Part shown: one piece after another, positions 44,379 to 53,061 of the stretch
Layout of the letters: each line of letters starts with the position of its first letter
Position numbering within the stretch: the first letter of the stretch is position 1
NCBI GenBank assembly: GCA_963698435.1
Contig: CAVOQV010000012.1
Coordinates: forward strand, 248,001-312,000
Direction of reading: 5' to 3'
DNA: 64,000 bases
Source: Sva-07 sp963698435
Lineage (GTDB): Bacteria > Actinomycetota > Acidimicrobiia > Acidimicrobiales > Ilumatobacteraceae
Notes under the pieces: generated by a model
Told to the model about the DNA's origin: nothing
What the model saw: the letters and a program-made list of their open reading frames with translations, nothing else
Databases searched by the model: none
Translations under genes and position numbers: made by a program

Positions 44379-45575
44379 TCAGTCGGCCGGTGGGGCAACG
44401 ACGACGGAGCCGTTGTGGCCGCCGAAGCCGAAGTTGTTCGAGATCACCGGTCCTGGTTCCCACGGACGGGGTTCACCGACGACGAGGTCGATGTCCATGT
44501 CGTCGCTCGGCGCCGTGGTGTTGGCCGTCGGTGGGATCAGTCGATGCTCGATCGAGAGCAGTGCCGCGGCCGCCTCGAGGGCTCCCGCCGCGCCGAGCGC
44601 GTGCCCGGTGACGCCTTTGGTCGACACGACCGGGACGTTGTGTGGCCCGAACACCTCGGTGATCGCGGCTGCTTCGGCTGCGTCGTTCAGCGGGGTCGAG
44701 GTGCCGTGTGCGTTCACCTGCTTGACATCACCCGGCTCGAGACCCGACTCGGCCAGGGCGAGCCGCATGCATGCGATCGCGCCGACACCTCCGGGTGCCG
44801 GCGCGGTGATGTGATGGGCGTCGGCGGTGCTCGCTCCTCCGAGGATCTCTCCGAGAATCGTCGCACCGCGACCGACGGCGTGCGACCACTCCTCGAGGAT
44901 GAGCACGGCAGCGCCCTCACCGAGGACGAATCCATCGCGTTCGGCGTCGAACGGACGGCTGATCCCGGCGTTGGTCAGCGCGGTCATGTTGCCGAAGCCG
45001 GCGAGCGCAGTCGCGGTCGCCGCCGCTTCGCTGCCGCCGGTGGCGGCTGCATCGATGACTCCCCAGCGGATGAGGCGCGCGGCGTACGCGATGGCGTGTG
45101 ACCCGGCGGCACACGCCGTGCAGATCGTCTCAGCGGGACCTTGGAGTCCGTAGCGCATCGAGATCGACGCTCCCGAGGCGTTGGCCATCATCATCGGCAC
45201 GAGGAACGGCGAAACCCGGCGTTCCCCCTTCTCCAGGCGCACCTGGACCTGCTCTTCGATCGTGTGGAGCCCACCGACCCCGGTCGCGAAGATCGTGCCG
45301 AATCGAGCCGGATCGACGCCGATCGCGTCGACATCGCCGGCCTGTTCGAATGCCTCAGCAGCGGCGGCGACGGCGAACTGCTCGACGCGGTCGGTGCGTC
45401 GCGCCTGCTTCGGGTTGTCGAAATACGGGGTGGGATCCCAGCCGTCGATCGTGATCGACTGTCCGGAGGTGATGCCGGGACCGAGCAGGCCGTTCCAGAA
45501 CGCCGTGCGCCCGATTCCGGTGGGGGCGACGACGCCGAGACCCGTGACCGCGACCCGACGGCCGCCGCCGGTCAC
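44379..45575 (-). CDS. fabF: Beta-ketoacyl-ACP synthase II (FabF)
   Basis: 398-residue condensing enzyme that elongates acyl-ACP with malonyl-ACP. The Cys-His-His triad is present: Cys in TICTACAAGSHAI, His in VNAHGTSTPLNDAAE and His in KGVTGHALGAAGALE. The C-terminus NNFGFGGHNGSVVV is the family signature. The start overlaps the acpP stop by 4 bp. It is the last gene of the fabD-fabH-fabG-acpP-fabF operon. Confidence 0.95.
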   Translation of the reverse strand: MTGGGRRVAVTGLGVVAPTGIGRTAFWNGLLGPGITSGQSITIDGWDPTPYFDNPKQARRTDRVEQFAVAAAAEAFEQAGDVDAIGVDPARFGTIFATGVGGLHTIEEQVQVRLEKGERRVSPFLVPMMMANASGASISMRYGLQGPAETICTACAAGSHAIAYAARLIRWGVIDAAATGGSEAAATATALAGFGNMTALTNAGISRPFDAERDGFVLGEGAAVLILEEWSHAVGRGATILGEILGGASTADAHHITAPAPGGVGAIACMRLALAESGLEPGDVKQVNAHGTSTPLNDAAEAAAITEVFGPHNVPVVSTKGVTGHALGAAGALEAAAALLSIEHRLIPPTANTTAPSDDMDIDLVVGEPRPWEPGPVISNNFGFGGHNGSVVVAPPAD

Positions 45576-45808
45576 AGCTTTGCGGCGACGATGTCGTAGG
45601 CCTGCTGGACGGTCTCGACACCTTCGAGTTCTTCTTCGGGCACGGAGACGTCGAACTCCTCTTCGAGTGCCATCACCAGCTCGACGAGGTCGAGGCTGTC
45701 AGCATCGAGATCGTCGCCGAAGTTGGCCTCGGGCACGACAGCGCTCTCCTCGACGGACAGCACCTCGACGGCGCACTTGCGGAAGCGGGCAAACAGTTCT
45801 GGGTCCAC
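45572..45808 (-). CDS. acpP: Acyl carrier protein
   Basis: 78-residue acidic four-helix carrier. The phosphopantetheine Ser is in DLDADSLDLVELVMALE. VETVQQAYDIV forms the last helix. The GTG at 45808 is chosen because a perfect AAGGAGATCACC ribosome-binding site lies directly upstream; an in-frame extension to 45892 would run into the palindrome. It overlaps fabF by 4 bp. A 33-bp palindrome at 45868-45900 separates it from fabG and may control or attenuate its expression. Confidence 0.94.
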   Translation of the reverse strand: MDPELFARFRKCAVEVLSVEESAVVPEANFGDDLDADSLDLVELVMALEEEFDVSVPEEELEGVETVQQAYDIVAAKL

Positions 45809-45867
45809 GGTGATCTCCTTGTCGGTGGATGTTGCAGTGTGGCACACCGGATCGGCTGATCCGATGA

Positions 45868-45900
45868 TGTAACGATTGGTGTCAGACACCAATCGTTACA
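45868..45900. promoter_or_regulatory. 33-bp perfect palindrome between fabG and acpP
   Basis: TGTAACGATTGGTGTC and its exact reverse complement GACACCAATCGTTACA flank a single central base. The site is 12 bp after the low-coordinate end of the fabG stop side and 60 bp before the acpP start. Length, AT content and lack of a T-tract favour an operator of a TetR/GntR-like repressor over a terminator, although the RNA would also form a very stable hairpin. The binding protein is unknown. Confidence 0.8.
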
Positions 45901-45912
45901 TGTGGCGGCCGT

Positions 45913-46620
45913 TCAGTGTCCCATGCCGAGGCCACCGTCGACGGGTATCACAGCACCGGTGATGTAGGCGGCGTCGTCGGATGCGAGGAAGGCCACCACG
46001 CCGGCGATCTCTTCCGGCTGGGCGACGCGTTGCAGCGGCACCATCGCGGTGAGCTCGGCCAGACGATCGTCGCCGAGGGCGGCCGTCATGTCGGTTGCCA
46101 CCGGACCCGGAGCGACGACGTTGACGGTGATCGATCGGGAGCCGAGTTCTCGGGCGATCGATCGGGCGAAGCCGACGAGCCCGGCTTTGGACGCGGCGTA
46201 GTTGGCCTGACCGGCCGAGCCGAGCAGCCCGACGACGGAGGACATCAGCACGATGCGACCGCGGCGCGCCTTCAACATGGAGCGGCTGGCCCGCTTGACG
46301 ACGCGGTAGGCGGCGGTCAGGTTGGCGTCGATCACCGAGGCGAAGTCGTCCTCCGACATGCGCAGCAGCAAGCCGTCACGTGTGATCCCGGCGTTCGACA
46401 CCAGGATCTCCACCGGGTCGCCGAAGTGTTCTTCGACCGCGGTGAACGCTGCGTCGACGTCGTCGGCTGAGGTGACGTCGCACCGCACGCCGAAGAACCC
46501 GTCGGGAGGCGGCGACGAGTTGTAGGTCACCGCGACGCGTTCGCCCTGCGCGGCGAAGCGTTCAGCACATGCCAGACCGATGCCGCGGGCGCCGCCGGTG
46601 ACCAGGACGACCCGACTCAT
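45913..46620 (-). CDS. fabG: 3-oxoacyl-ACP reductase FabG
   Basis: 235-residue SDR that reduces 3-ketoacyl-ACP with NADPH. The cofactor motif is VVLVTGGARGIGLACAERF, followed by ILVSNAGITRDGLLLRM. Catalytic Ser lies in VLMSSVVGLLGSAGQANYAASKAG, with Tyr and Lys in YAASK. VITGAVIPVDGGLGMGH ends it. The ATG at 46620 overlaps the fabH stop (ATGA), so the two are coupled. The assignment as FabG rather than another SDR rests on the FAS operon context. Confidence 0.94.
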   Translation of the reverse strand: MSRVVLVTGGARGIGLACAERFAAQGERVAVTYNSSPPPDGFFGVRCDVTSADDVDAAFTAVEEHFGDPVEILVSNAGITRDGLLLRMSEDDFASVIDANLTAAYRVVKRASRSMLKARRGRIVLMSSVVGLLGSAGQANYAASKAGLVGFARSIARELGSRSITVNVVAPGPVATDMTAALGDDRLAELTAMVPLQRVAQPEEIAGVVAFLASDDAAYITGAVIPVDGGLGMGH

Positions 46621-47597
46621 GACCCGGCTCCGACGGGAGACGTCGGCACCGGGGCGCTCCATCGGACCACGGCGCTGGCGGCCGTCATCCCTGCACCGAA
46701 TCCGACGAACAACACGAGATCACCTTGGCACACCCGGCCGCGGTCGAGGGCGTCAGCGAGCGCAAGCGGGATGGACGCAGCTGAGGTGTTGCCGGTGCGG
46801 TCGAGCACGATCGAGGCTCGATCGAAGTCGACTCCGAGCCGTTCCAGCGATGCGGAGATGATCCGGATGTTGGCTTGATGCGGCACGACGAGCGCGAGAT
46901 CGTCAGCGGTGACGCCGGCGGCCTCCATCGAGGCGGTCGCAGAGTCGACCATGATCCGAACCGCTCGCCGGAACACCTCGCGGCCCTCCATCTGGAGCTT
47001 GCCGCCGACCTCGGCGTACAGGGCGCCTTCGGCGCTCCCATCGGCTGCCAGGTCCCATCCGAGGAGTTGGCCGCTGCCCTCCACGGCTTCGAGGACGGCA
47101 GCCCCCGACCCGTCGGCAAACAGGATGGCCGTGTTGCGGTCGTCCCAATCGGTGATCCTCGCCAAGGTGTCGGTGCCGATCACCAGCACCTTTTCGGCGC
47201 CGAGTGCGATCAGTCCGTGAGCGTTGACGAGCCCGTACACCCAGCCGGAGCACGCCGCGTTCAGGTCGTAGGCGCCGCAGGTCAATCCGAGCGCGTGCTG
47301 CACCGTCGACGACGTGCCCGGCACCGCTCGGTCCGGGGTCGTCGTGGCCAAGATCAATGCGTCGATGTCGCCGGGTTGCAGGCCGGCTCGTTCGAGCGCC
47401 TGGTGCCCGGCTTCGATCGACAGTCCGGCGGTGGTGCCGCCGACCCGGCGCTCGCGGATGCCGGTCCGTTCGACGATCCAGTCGTGGTTGGTGTCGAGCG
47501 TTCGCTCCAGGTCGTGGTTGGTCACGACCTGGTCGGGAAGCGCGGTGCCCCACCCCGTGATCGCTGCGCCTCGGACGCCCGTCGGGACTGTCGGCAT
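46617..47597 (-). CDS. fabH: Beta-ketoacyl-ACP synthase III (FabH)
   Basis: 326-residue initiating condensing enzyme. The Cys-His-Asn triad is visible: Cys in DLNAACSGWVYGL, His in VVPHQANIRI and Asn in LDRTGNTSAASIPLAL. The C-terminal VLFVGFGAGMTAASAVVRW is typical. ITGWGTALPDQVVTNHDLE starts the fold, so the ATG at 47597 is chosen over a longer upstream reading. It sits between fabD (16-bp gap) and fabG (4-bp overlap). Confidence 0.96.
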   Translation of the reverse strand: MPTVPTGVRGAAITGWGTALPDQVVTNHDLERTLDTNHDWIVERTGIRERRVGGTTAGLSIEAGHQALERAGLQPGDIDALILATTTPDRAVPGTSSTVQHALGLTCGAYDLNAACSGWVYGLVNAHGLIALGAEKVLVIGTDTLARITDWDDRNTAILFADGSGAAVLEAVEGSGQLLGWDLAADGSAEGALYAEVGGKLQMEGREVFRRAVRIMVDSATASMEAAGVTADDLALVVPHQANIRIISASLERLGVDFDRASIVLDRTGNTSAASIPLALADALDRGRVCQGDLVLFVGFGAGMTAASAVVRWSAPVPTSPVGAGS

Positions 47598-47613
47598 GGT
47601 CAGACCCGGCCCA

Positions 47614-48793
47614 TCACTGCTCGGTGCGCAGCCAGGCGATCGGCTGGCGAGTGGTGACGCGCTCGGTGTCGAGTGCGATGAAGCTCTGCAGGACACCGCC
47701 GAACGGTGAGCGGACCTCGACGTCGCCGACGTGACCGACGACCGTGCCCACGTCGATGTTGGAGCCTTCGCTCAGCCCGCCGACGGGGGTGAAGATGCCG
47801 GCTGCCGGGCTGACCACGAGCCGCTCGACGGCGAAGAGGTGCTCGCCCTCCTGCTGGCGCGGACCGGTCGTCGTGCCGGCTCCGACCCATTCGAGCAACT
47901 TGTCGAGGTCTTCCGGTGTGGCAACCGAGATCGTGCGGCTTGCCGACACGGTGCGTTTCGCCATGCCGGTCAGCACCGAGCCGGGGCCGAGTTCTGCGAA
48001 GTCGGTCACGCCGTTGTCGGCGAGCGTGAGCAGCGAGTGCTTCCATCGCACCGGGCTCGACAGCTGTGCCGACAGCAGGCTCGCCCAGTCGGCCGCCTGG
48101 TCGTGCAGCAGCGCATCGACGTTCGACACGACGGGTACGTCGCTGTCGCGTGGATCGGCGTCGGCGAGCGCAGCTCGGAGGCGGTCACGCGCAGCGGTCA
48201 TGAACGGGGTGTGGAACGCGCCGGCGACCTGCAGCGCCATGACCTTCTTCGCACCCAGGTCCTTTGCGTGCTTCGTCGCGGCCTCGACACCATCGGGTGA
48301 CCCTGCGATCACGACCTGGCCGGGAGCGTTGTAGTTGGCCACCCACACGTCGGCGTCGGCGCGCCGAGCACGCGACGTCGACCTGATCGTCGTCGAGGCC
48401 GAGCACCGCGGCCATCGTGCCCGGCTGCGCGAGGCCGGCGTCGTGCATCGCCGCGCTGCGCTCGCAGACGAGCCGGATCCCGTCGTCGAATCCGAGCGCG
48501 CCGGTGGCGGTGAGGGCGGTGTACTCGCCGAGGCTGTGGCCGGCGCAATAGCTCGGGGCGATACCCAGTCGCTCCACTGCGTCCAGCACCATCAGGCTCG
48601 ACACGAACGTGGTGAGCTGGGCGTTGCGGGTGTCTCTGAGTTCGTCGGCGTCGGCGTCGCAGAGCAGGGCGCCGATGTCTCGGCCGGCGATGTCGCTGGC
48701 CTCGTCGATCAGTTCCCAACTCTCGTGATCGCGCCAGGGGAGCCCCATGCCAGGTCGCTGCGACCCCTGGCCCGGGAAGGTGAAAGCGAGCAT
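47614..48793 (-). CDS. fabD: Malonyl-CoA:ACP transacylase FabD with C-terminal lipoyl/biotin-like domain, frameshifted
   Basis: Loads malonate onto ACP. About 392 residues when one base is removed. The start TFPGQGSQRPGMG, the nucleophile GHSLGEYTAL and the His of GAFHTPFM are all present. An extra base near 48361 (within GGCGCGCC) shifts the frame between CSA and ADADVWVANY. The last 80 residues form an unusual addition: VVSPAAGIFTPV, NIDVGTVVGHVGD and VRSPFGGVLQSF, with QPIAWL at the end. This resembles a biotinyl/lipoyl domain but has no MK-type modifiable lysine. It is the first gene of the FAS operon. Confidence 0.88.
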
Positions 48794-48870
48794 TGTCGGC
48801 AGGCTAGACCGATCGCTCTGGGCCGAAGAGCTACCGGCGGGTAAGCCCGCTAGTCTCGCCGTCGCACACG

Positions 48871-48944
48871 GCCCCGGTAGCCCAATTGGCAGAGGCAACG
48901 GTCTCAAACACCGTCAAGTGTCGGTTCGAGTCCGACCCGGGGCA
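48871..48944 (+). tRNA. tRNA-Leu(CAA), short variable loop
   Basis: A 74-nt cloverleaf. Acceptor GCCCCGG/CCGGGGC, anticodon stem ACGGT/ACCGT with loop CTCAAAC (anticodon CAA), T-arm GTCGG-TTCGAGT-CCGAC and discriminator A. The variable loop is only 5 nt (CAAGT), unlike the long arm of canonical bacterial leucine tRNAs. Identity is assigned from the anticodon. CCA is not encoded. It is divergent from fabD, 77 bp away. Confidence 0.85.
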
Positions 48945-49000
48945 CCCGTTGCACGTCGCTCGTCGTTCCGGTACGTCCAGGGGTCGGACCCGCGTACCCG

Positions 49001-50554
49001 TCAGATCGAACGGCCAGTGCCCTCCCAGTACTTGGCGCGGAGTTCACGCTTGGGGAGCTTCCCGGTCGCGGTGCGCGGCAGGTCGCCGAAGTCGTAGCTG
49101 CGTGGGCACATGTACCCGGCGAGGCGCTCGCGGCACATCCGTCGGAGGTCGGCTTCGACCTCGGCTTCGTCGGCGCCCGGGATCAGTTCGACGGCAGCTT
49201 TGACCTCCTCGCCGAATTCGTCGTTGGGGACGCCGAACACGCCGCAGTCGGCAACCGCCGGGTGCGTCGTGATCACCGACTCGATCTCCGCCGGATAGAT
49301 GTTGACCCCGCCGGAGATGATCATGTCGATCTTGCGGTCGGACAGGAAGAGGTATCCGTCGTCGTCGACGTAGCCGACATCGCCGAACGAGAAGACACCC
49401 GGCTCGAGGTGTGCCTTGTTCGACTTCTCCTCGTCGCCGAGATAGGTGAAGTCGATGCCCATCAGACTCCTGACGTAGATCTGGCCGACTTCGTTCGGGC
49501 CGAGCTGCTCGCCGTCCTCGCCGATGATCATCAGCTCGGCGACCGCCGTTGCCTTGCCGACGGTGCCCGGCTTCTCCAGCCACTCGTGGGAGTCGACGAT
49601 GGTGCCGACGCCACCGGCTTCGCTCGCCCCGTACAGCTCCATCAGCACCGGGCCCCACCAGTCGATCATCTGTTGCTTCACGCCTGGCGGGCACGGCGCC
49701 GCCGTGTGCATCACGTAGTCGAGGCTCGCCCCGGAGAACGACGCTCGGGTCTCCTCGGGCAGCTTCAGCATCCGAGTGAAGTGTGTCGGCACGGCGTAGT
49801 AGACGTTGACCCCGTACTGATCGATCAGGCGCAGCGTCTCCTCGCCGCTCCACTTGCGTCGCAGGACGATCGTGGCACCGAGGAAGAACGGAACTCCGCA
49901 GATCGCGAGCGGCCCCCCGTGATACAGCGGTGCGTTGCAGAGCACCACCTTGCCGTCGAGATCGGTCAGGCGATACAGACTCAGCAGGAGTTCGAGCTTG
50001 CCGAGGTTCTCGGCGGGATCGCCACCCACCTGCTGCAGCGTCGACTGCACACCCTTCGGGCGTCCGCTGGTGCCGGAGGTGTACAGCATCGACTTGCCCG
50101 AGACCTGATCCGCCGGCTCGTCAGGCGAACCCGCCGCGATCACCTCCTCGATGTCGGTGAAACCGTCGATCGGCCCGCCGTACGCGATGCGCACCCTGGT
50201 GCCGGCAGCATCGACGGCCTCGCTCACGGTCTCGGCGAAGTCGGCGTCGCCGACGACCACGGTGGCGTCGGAGTTCTCGAGCACATACGCGATCTCTTCG
50301 GCCGAGAAGTGCCAGTTGACGGGAACGACGACGAGACCCATGTTGCTCGCCGCAGCGAACGCCTCGAGCCATTCATGGCGATTGTTGCCGACGACGCACA
50401 TCGTGTCGCCGAGCCCCAGCCCCAGTCCGCGCAGACCGTGAATCAAGCGGTTGACTCGCTCGTTGTACTGCCGCCACGTCCACTCGCCGAATTCGTCGAT
50501 GATCGCGAGGTCGTCGCCGCGATCGTCGAGTCGTTGCTGTACCCCTGCCACCAT
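49001..50554 (-). CDS. Acyl-CoA synthetase (AMP-binding, ANL superfamily)
   Basis: 517-residue adenylate-forming ligase. The AMP-binding motif is MLYTSGTSGRPKGVQS, with further core motifs MELYGASEAGGVGT and FSFGDVGYVDDDGYLFLSDRKIDM-type hinge (YVDDDGYLFLSDRK). The catalytic Lys is in RTATGKLPKREL. It activates a carboxylic acid, probably a fatty acid, to acyl-CoA; the chain length is not evident. It lies near FAS genes but is transcribed separately, beyond tRNA-Leu. Confidence 0.93.
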   Translation of the reverse strand: MVAGVQQRLDDRGDDLAIIDEFGEWTWRQYNERVNRLIHGLRGLGLGLGDTMCVVGNNRHEWLEAFAAASNMGLVVVPVNWHFSAEEIAYVLENSDATVVVGDADFAETVSEAVDAAGTRVRIAYGGPIDGFTDIEEVIAAGSPDEPADQVSGKSMLYTSGTSGRPKGVQSTLQQVGGDPAENLGKLELLLSLYRLTDLDGKVVLCNAPLYHGGPLAICGVPFFLGATIVLRRKWSGEETLRLIDQYGVNVYYAVPTHFTRMLKLPEETRASFSGASLDYVMHTAAPCPPGVKQQMIDWWGPVLMELYGASEAGGVGTIVDSHEWLEKPGTVGKATAVAELMIIGEDGEQLGPNEVGQIYVRSLMGIDFTYLGDEEKSNKAHLEPGVFSFGDVGYVDDDGYLFLSDRKIDMIISGGVNIYPAEIESVITTHPAVADCGVFGVPNDEFGEEVKAAVELIPGADEAEVEADLRRMCRERLAGYMCPRSYDFGDLPRTATGKLPKRELRAKYWEGTGRSI

Positions 50555-50648
50555 GTCGAACCCCCGGTTCTGTCAGCTGAATGACGTCAGAGTGTTCCAC
50601 GCATCGAGCGCGTGGTCGATGCGACGTCGGTCACCGGTGGCCACCACG

Positions 50649-51122
50649 TCACCGTGCCGAGTGCAGGACCACCATGAACTGACCGCCTCCGGATTCGACG
50701 TCGGCGCGCACGTCCAGTGACGGTTCGAGTCGGGAGATCCTGTCGACGAGCCACGCCGCGGCTGCAACGGCGTCGTCTTCGGCCGAGCAGTGGCCCATGA
50801 TCTCTCGCCCACCCTTGCGTTGGGCTCGATCGACGGCGGCGAGAATCACCGCCGGGTCGGCGATGAGGAGATCGTCAGGCCACTCGACGACGGGTCTGGT
50901 GCTTCCCTTGCCGGTGTTGCATGACCGGTGAGCGAGGCGTTCCCGGCCGGTCCCCGTCCCCTTGCCCCGGCCGGAACCCTTCGCCTTGGCCCTGCGCTCG
51001 GTGGTCCGGCTGTCGATGCTCGGGCCGCGCGGGTCGTTCACCGACATGTCCGGGTCGACCGGTCGGTCGCAGAGCCAGCACCGCCAGCCGTCCTGTTCAC
51101 CGATCTCGCTCAAGCGGGCCAT
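50649..51122 (-). CDS. Small HNH-like zinc-finger protein
   Basis: 157-residue protein. CWLCDRPVDPDMSVNDP (about residues 15-31) and LAHRSCNTGKG (about 63-73) together resemble the CxxC...HxxCNxxKG layout of HNH nuclease domains. A basic Gly/Lys-rich stretch (AKAKGSGRGKGTGTGR) lies between. The C-terminal half is an unassigned alpha/beta segment. Nuclease function is uncertain, since the catalytic His of an HNH core is only partly matched. No mobile context is seen. Confidence 0.6.
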   Translation of the reverse strand: MARLSEIGEQDGWRCWLCDRPVDPDMSVNDPRGPSIDSRTTERRAKAKGSGRGKGTGTGRERLAHRSCNTGKGSTRPVVEWPDDLLIADPAVILAAVDRAQRKGGREIMGHCSAEDDAVAAAAWLVDRISRLEPSLDVRADVESGGGQFMVVLHSAR

Positions 51123-51226
51123 CGTCAGATCCTGACCGATCCGGCGGGCAGGTCACAATCGAGCGACCAGCCCGGTGCCGGGGCTCAACGAACGCCGCCG
51201 GCCACCGCTGTAGCGTTGGCAGTTGC

Positions 51227-51505
51227 ATGGGCAACTGGCTGATCGAACGTCGACTGTCGCAGGTGGCGACGCGACTGAAGACCCTGCGTGCCGAGCTCGC
51301 GGTGATCGACGAGCAGATGATCTACCTCGGTGACGACGCCGACGATCAGGAGATCCGCGCGCTCGTGGCGGAGACCGCCGGAGCGTCCTTCGACGCCCGC
51401 GATGCGCGGCGCCACGTCGACGCCCACGCGAAGCACCGAGCCAAAGTCGTCGAAGAGATTGCCTCGCTCGAACGGCGTCAGGACGAACTGCTCGATCGCA
51501 TGTGA
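51227..51505 (+). CDS. Conserved-looking small coiled-coil protein
   Basis: Not recognised by name. The 92-residue, highly charged, almost entirely helical protein has heptad-like Leu/Ile spacing (LSQVATRLKTLRAELAVIDEQ; KVVEEIASLERRQDELLDRM), indicating a coiled-coil hairpin. The ATG at 51227 is chosen because the in-frame upstream sequence loses helical character. It could be a structural or regulatory adaptor. Confidence 0.65.
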   Translation: MGNWLIERRLSQVATRLKTLRAELAVIDEQMIYLGDDADDQEIRALVAETAGASFDARDARRHVDAHAKHRAKVVEEIASLERRQDELLDRM

Positions 51506-51563
51506 GCTCGACGGCGGCTGATTCGGTCGTGGTGGTCCGGGGTGGCTCTGCGAAGCTCGCCGC

Positions 51564-52392
51564 ATGGATCCGCTGATCGCACGCAAGACCTGGCGCACGC
51601 TGGAGCCGATCCATGGTGCGATCTACTTCGCAGCTCAGGCCCGCGAGGAGTATCGGGCGATCGGCCTCGTCGACCGGATGACAGGGTACTTCGCCTCGCG
51701 GTCGGCGCCGATGGGGGCGGTGAACGCCGAGGTGGTCATCGCCACGTTCTTCAATTTCGACCCCGACCTGGTGCGTCGGAGCCTGGACGGCGTCTGGCAG
51801 TCGGTGACGCCGTCGGAGGTGCTGGCGGCACGATTCCGTGGCGCCGACCGGATGATCCGCGCTCACGCAGGAGCGTTCGTCGACACACCGGAACTCGCTG
51901 AGGCCGCCGAGCTCGCGCGATGCGGCGGCGACGGCTGCGTGCGAACGACCGGAGGGTCGCCCGCTGTTCGCCGGACACGCGTCGCTTCCCTGGCCGGACG
52001 AGCCGCACCTGCGTCTGTGGCACGCGCAAACGTTGCTGCGCGAGTACCGGGGCGACGGTCACATCGTCGCGCTGGCAGTCGAAGGACTCGACGGTTGCGA
52101 GGCATTGGTCACCCACGCTGCCGCTGGTGATGCTTCCGCCGACATCCTGCGGGCGACCCGTCAGCGCACCGGCGACGACTGGTTGGCCGCCGAGGAGCGT
52201 CTCCGCGAACGGGGTTGGCTCGACCCCGATCTGGCGTTCACGGATCTGGGACGGGACCGTCGGGACTGGATCGAGGCCCGTACCGACGAACTCGCCGCCG
52301 CACCCTACGACGCGATCGGTGTCGACGGATGTGCTCGTCTGCGAGAACTCAGTCGCCCGATCAGCAAGGCGATGATGGCCGCGTTCGGCTGA
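51564..52392 (+). CDS. SCO6745-family protein, frameshifted
   Basis: About 275 residues after removing one base. The N-terminus matches the actinobacterial SCO6745 family (TWRTLEPIHGAIYFAAQA, GYFASRSAPMGAVNAEVVIATFFNF). The C-terminal half resumes in another frame with GRPLFAGHASLPWP, HAQTLLREYRGDGHIVAL and DWLAAEERLRERGWL. An extra G near 51924 breaks the frame. The biochemical function is unknown; the C-terminus looks like a winged-helix-type fold. Confidence 0.75.
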
Positions 52393-52467
52393 GACGCACG
52401 CCCGGTGCGTGGCACGAGGTGGATGCCTCACGAGTCGAACCTGGACGACACCTGCTAGATAGGGGGC

Positions 52468-53052
52468 ATGCCATTGCGTGTCGTGATCGCCGAGGACGAG
52501 GCCATCATTCGCATGGACCTGCGCGAGACCCTCGAAGAGGAGGGCTACGAGGTCATCGGTGAGACCGGCCGAGGCGACCAGGCGATCGAACTCGTGCGTG
52601 GGCTGCAACCCGACCTGGCGATCCTCGACATCAAGATGCCAGGGATGGACGGCCTGGAAGCAGCGCGGATCATCAACGGCGAGAAGATCTGTGGCGTGCT
52701 CATGCTGACGGCGTTCAGTCAGCGCGAGGTCGTCGAAGAGGCCCGTGACGCGGGAGCGTTGGCGTTCCTGGTGAAGCCGTTCCAGAAGAGCGATCTGATT
52801 CCGGCGATCGAGGTCGCGATGGGGCGCTTCCGCGAGCTGCGTTCGCTCACCGGCGAGATCGATGCGCTGGGGGAGCAGTTGGAATCCCGAAAGGTCATCG
52901 ACCGAGCCAAAGGAGTGTTGATCGACGAGTTGGGTCTGAGCGAGACCGATGCCTTCAGCTTCATCCAACGCACCGCGATGAGCGAACGGACCCGGATGCG
53001 CGACGTCGCCGACCGCATTCTCGACGGCTCACTTCGACCCGGCGCCGACTGA
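52468..53052 (+). CDS. ANTAR-domain response regulator
   Basis: 194-residue two-component regulator. The receiver domain (residues 1-120) has the acidic pocket VVIAEDEAIIRMDL, the phospho-acceptor Asp in LAILDIKMPGMDGL, Thr in MLTAFS and Lys in FLVKPF. The C-terminal ANTAR RNA-binding domain contains RKVIDRAKGVLIDELGLSE and AFSFIQRTAM. Such proteins act by antitermination on RNA hairpins; the targets are unknown. polA follows 9 bp downstream. No kinase gene is adjacent. Confidence 0.95.
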   Translation: MPLRVVIAEDEAIIRMDLRETLEEEGYEVIGETGRGDQAIELVRGLQPDLAILDIKMPGMDGLEAARIINGEKICGVLMLTAFSQREVVEEARDAGALAFLVKPFQKSDLIPAIEVAMGRFRELRSLTGEIDALGEQLESRKVIDRAKGVLIDELGLSETDAFSFIQRTAMSERTRMRDVADRILDGSLRPGAD

Positions 53053-53061
53053 GGTCCGGCG

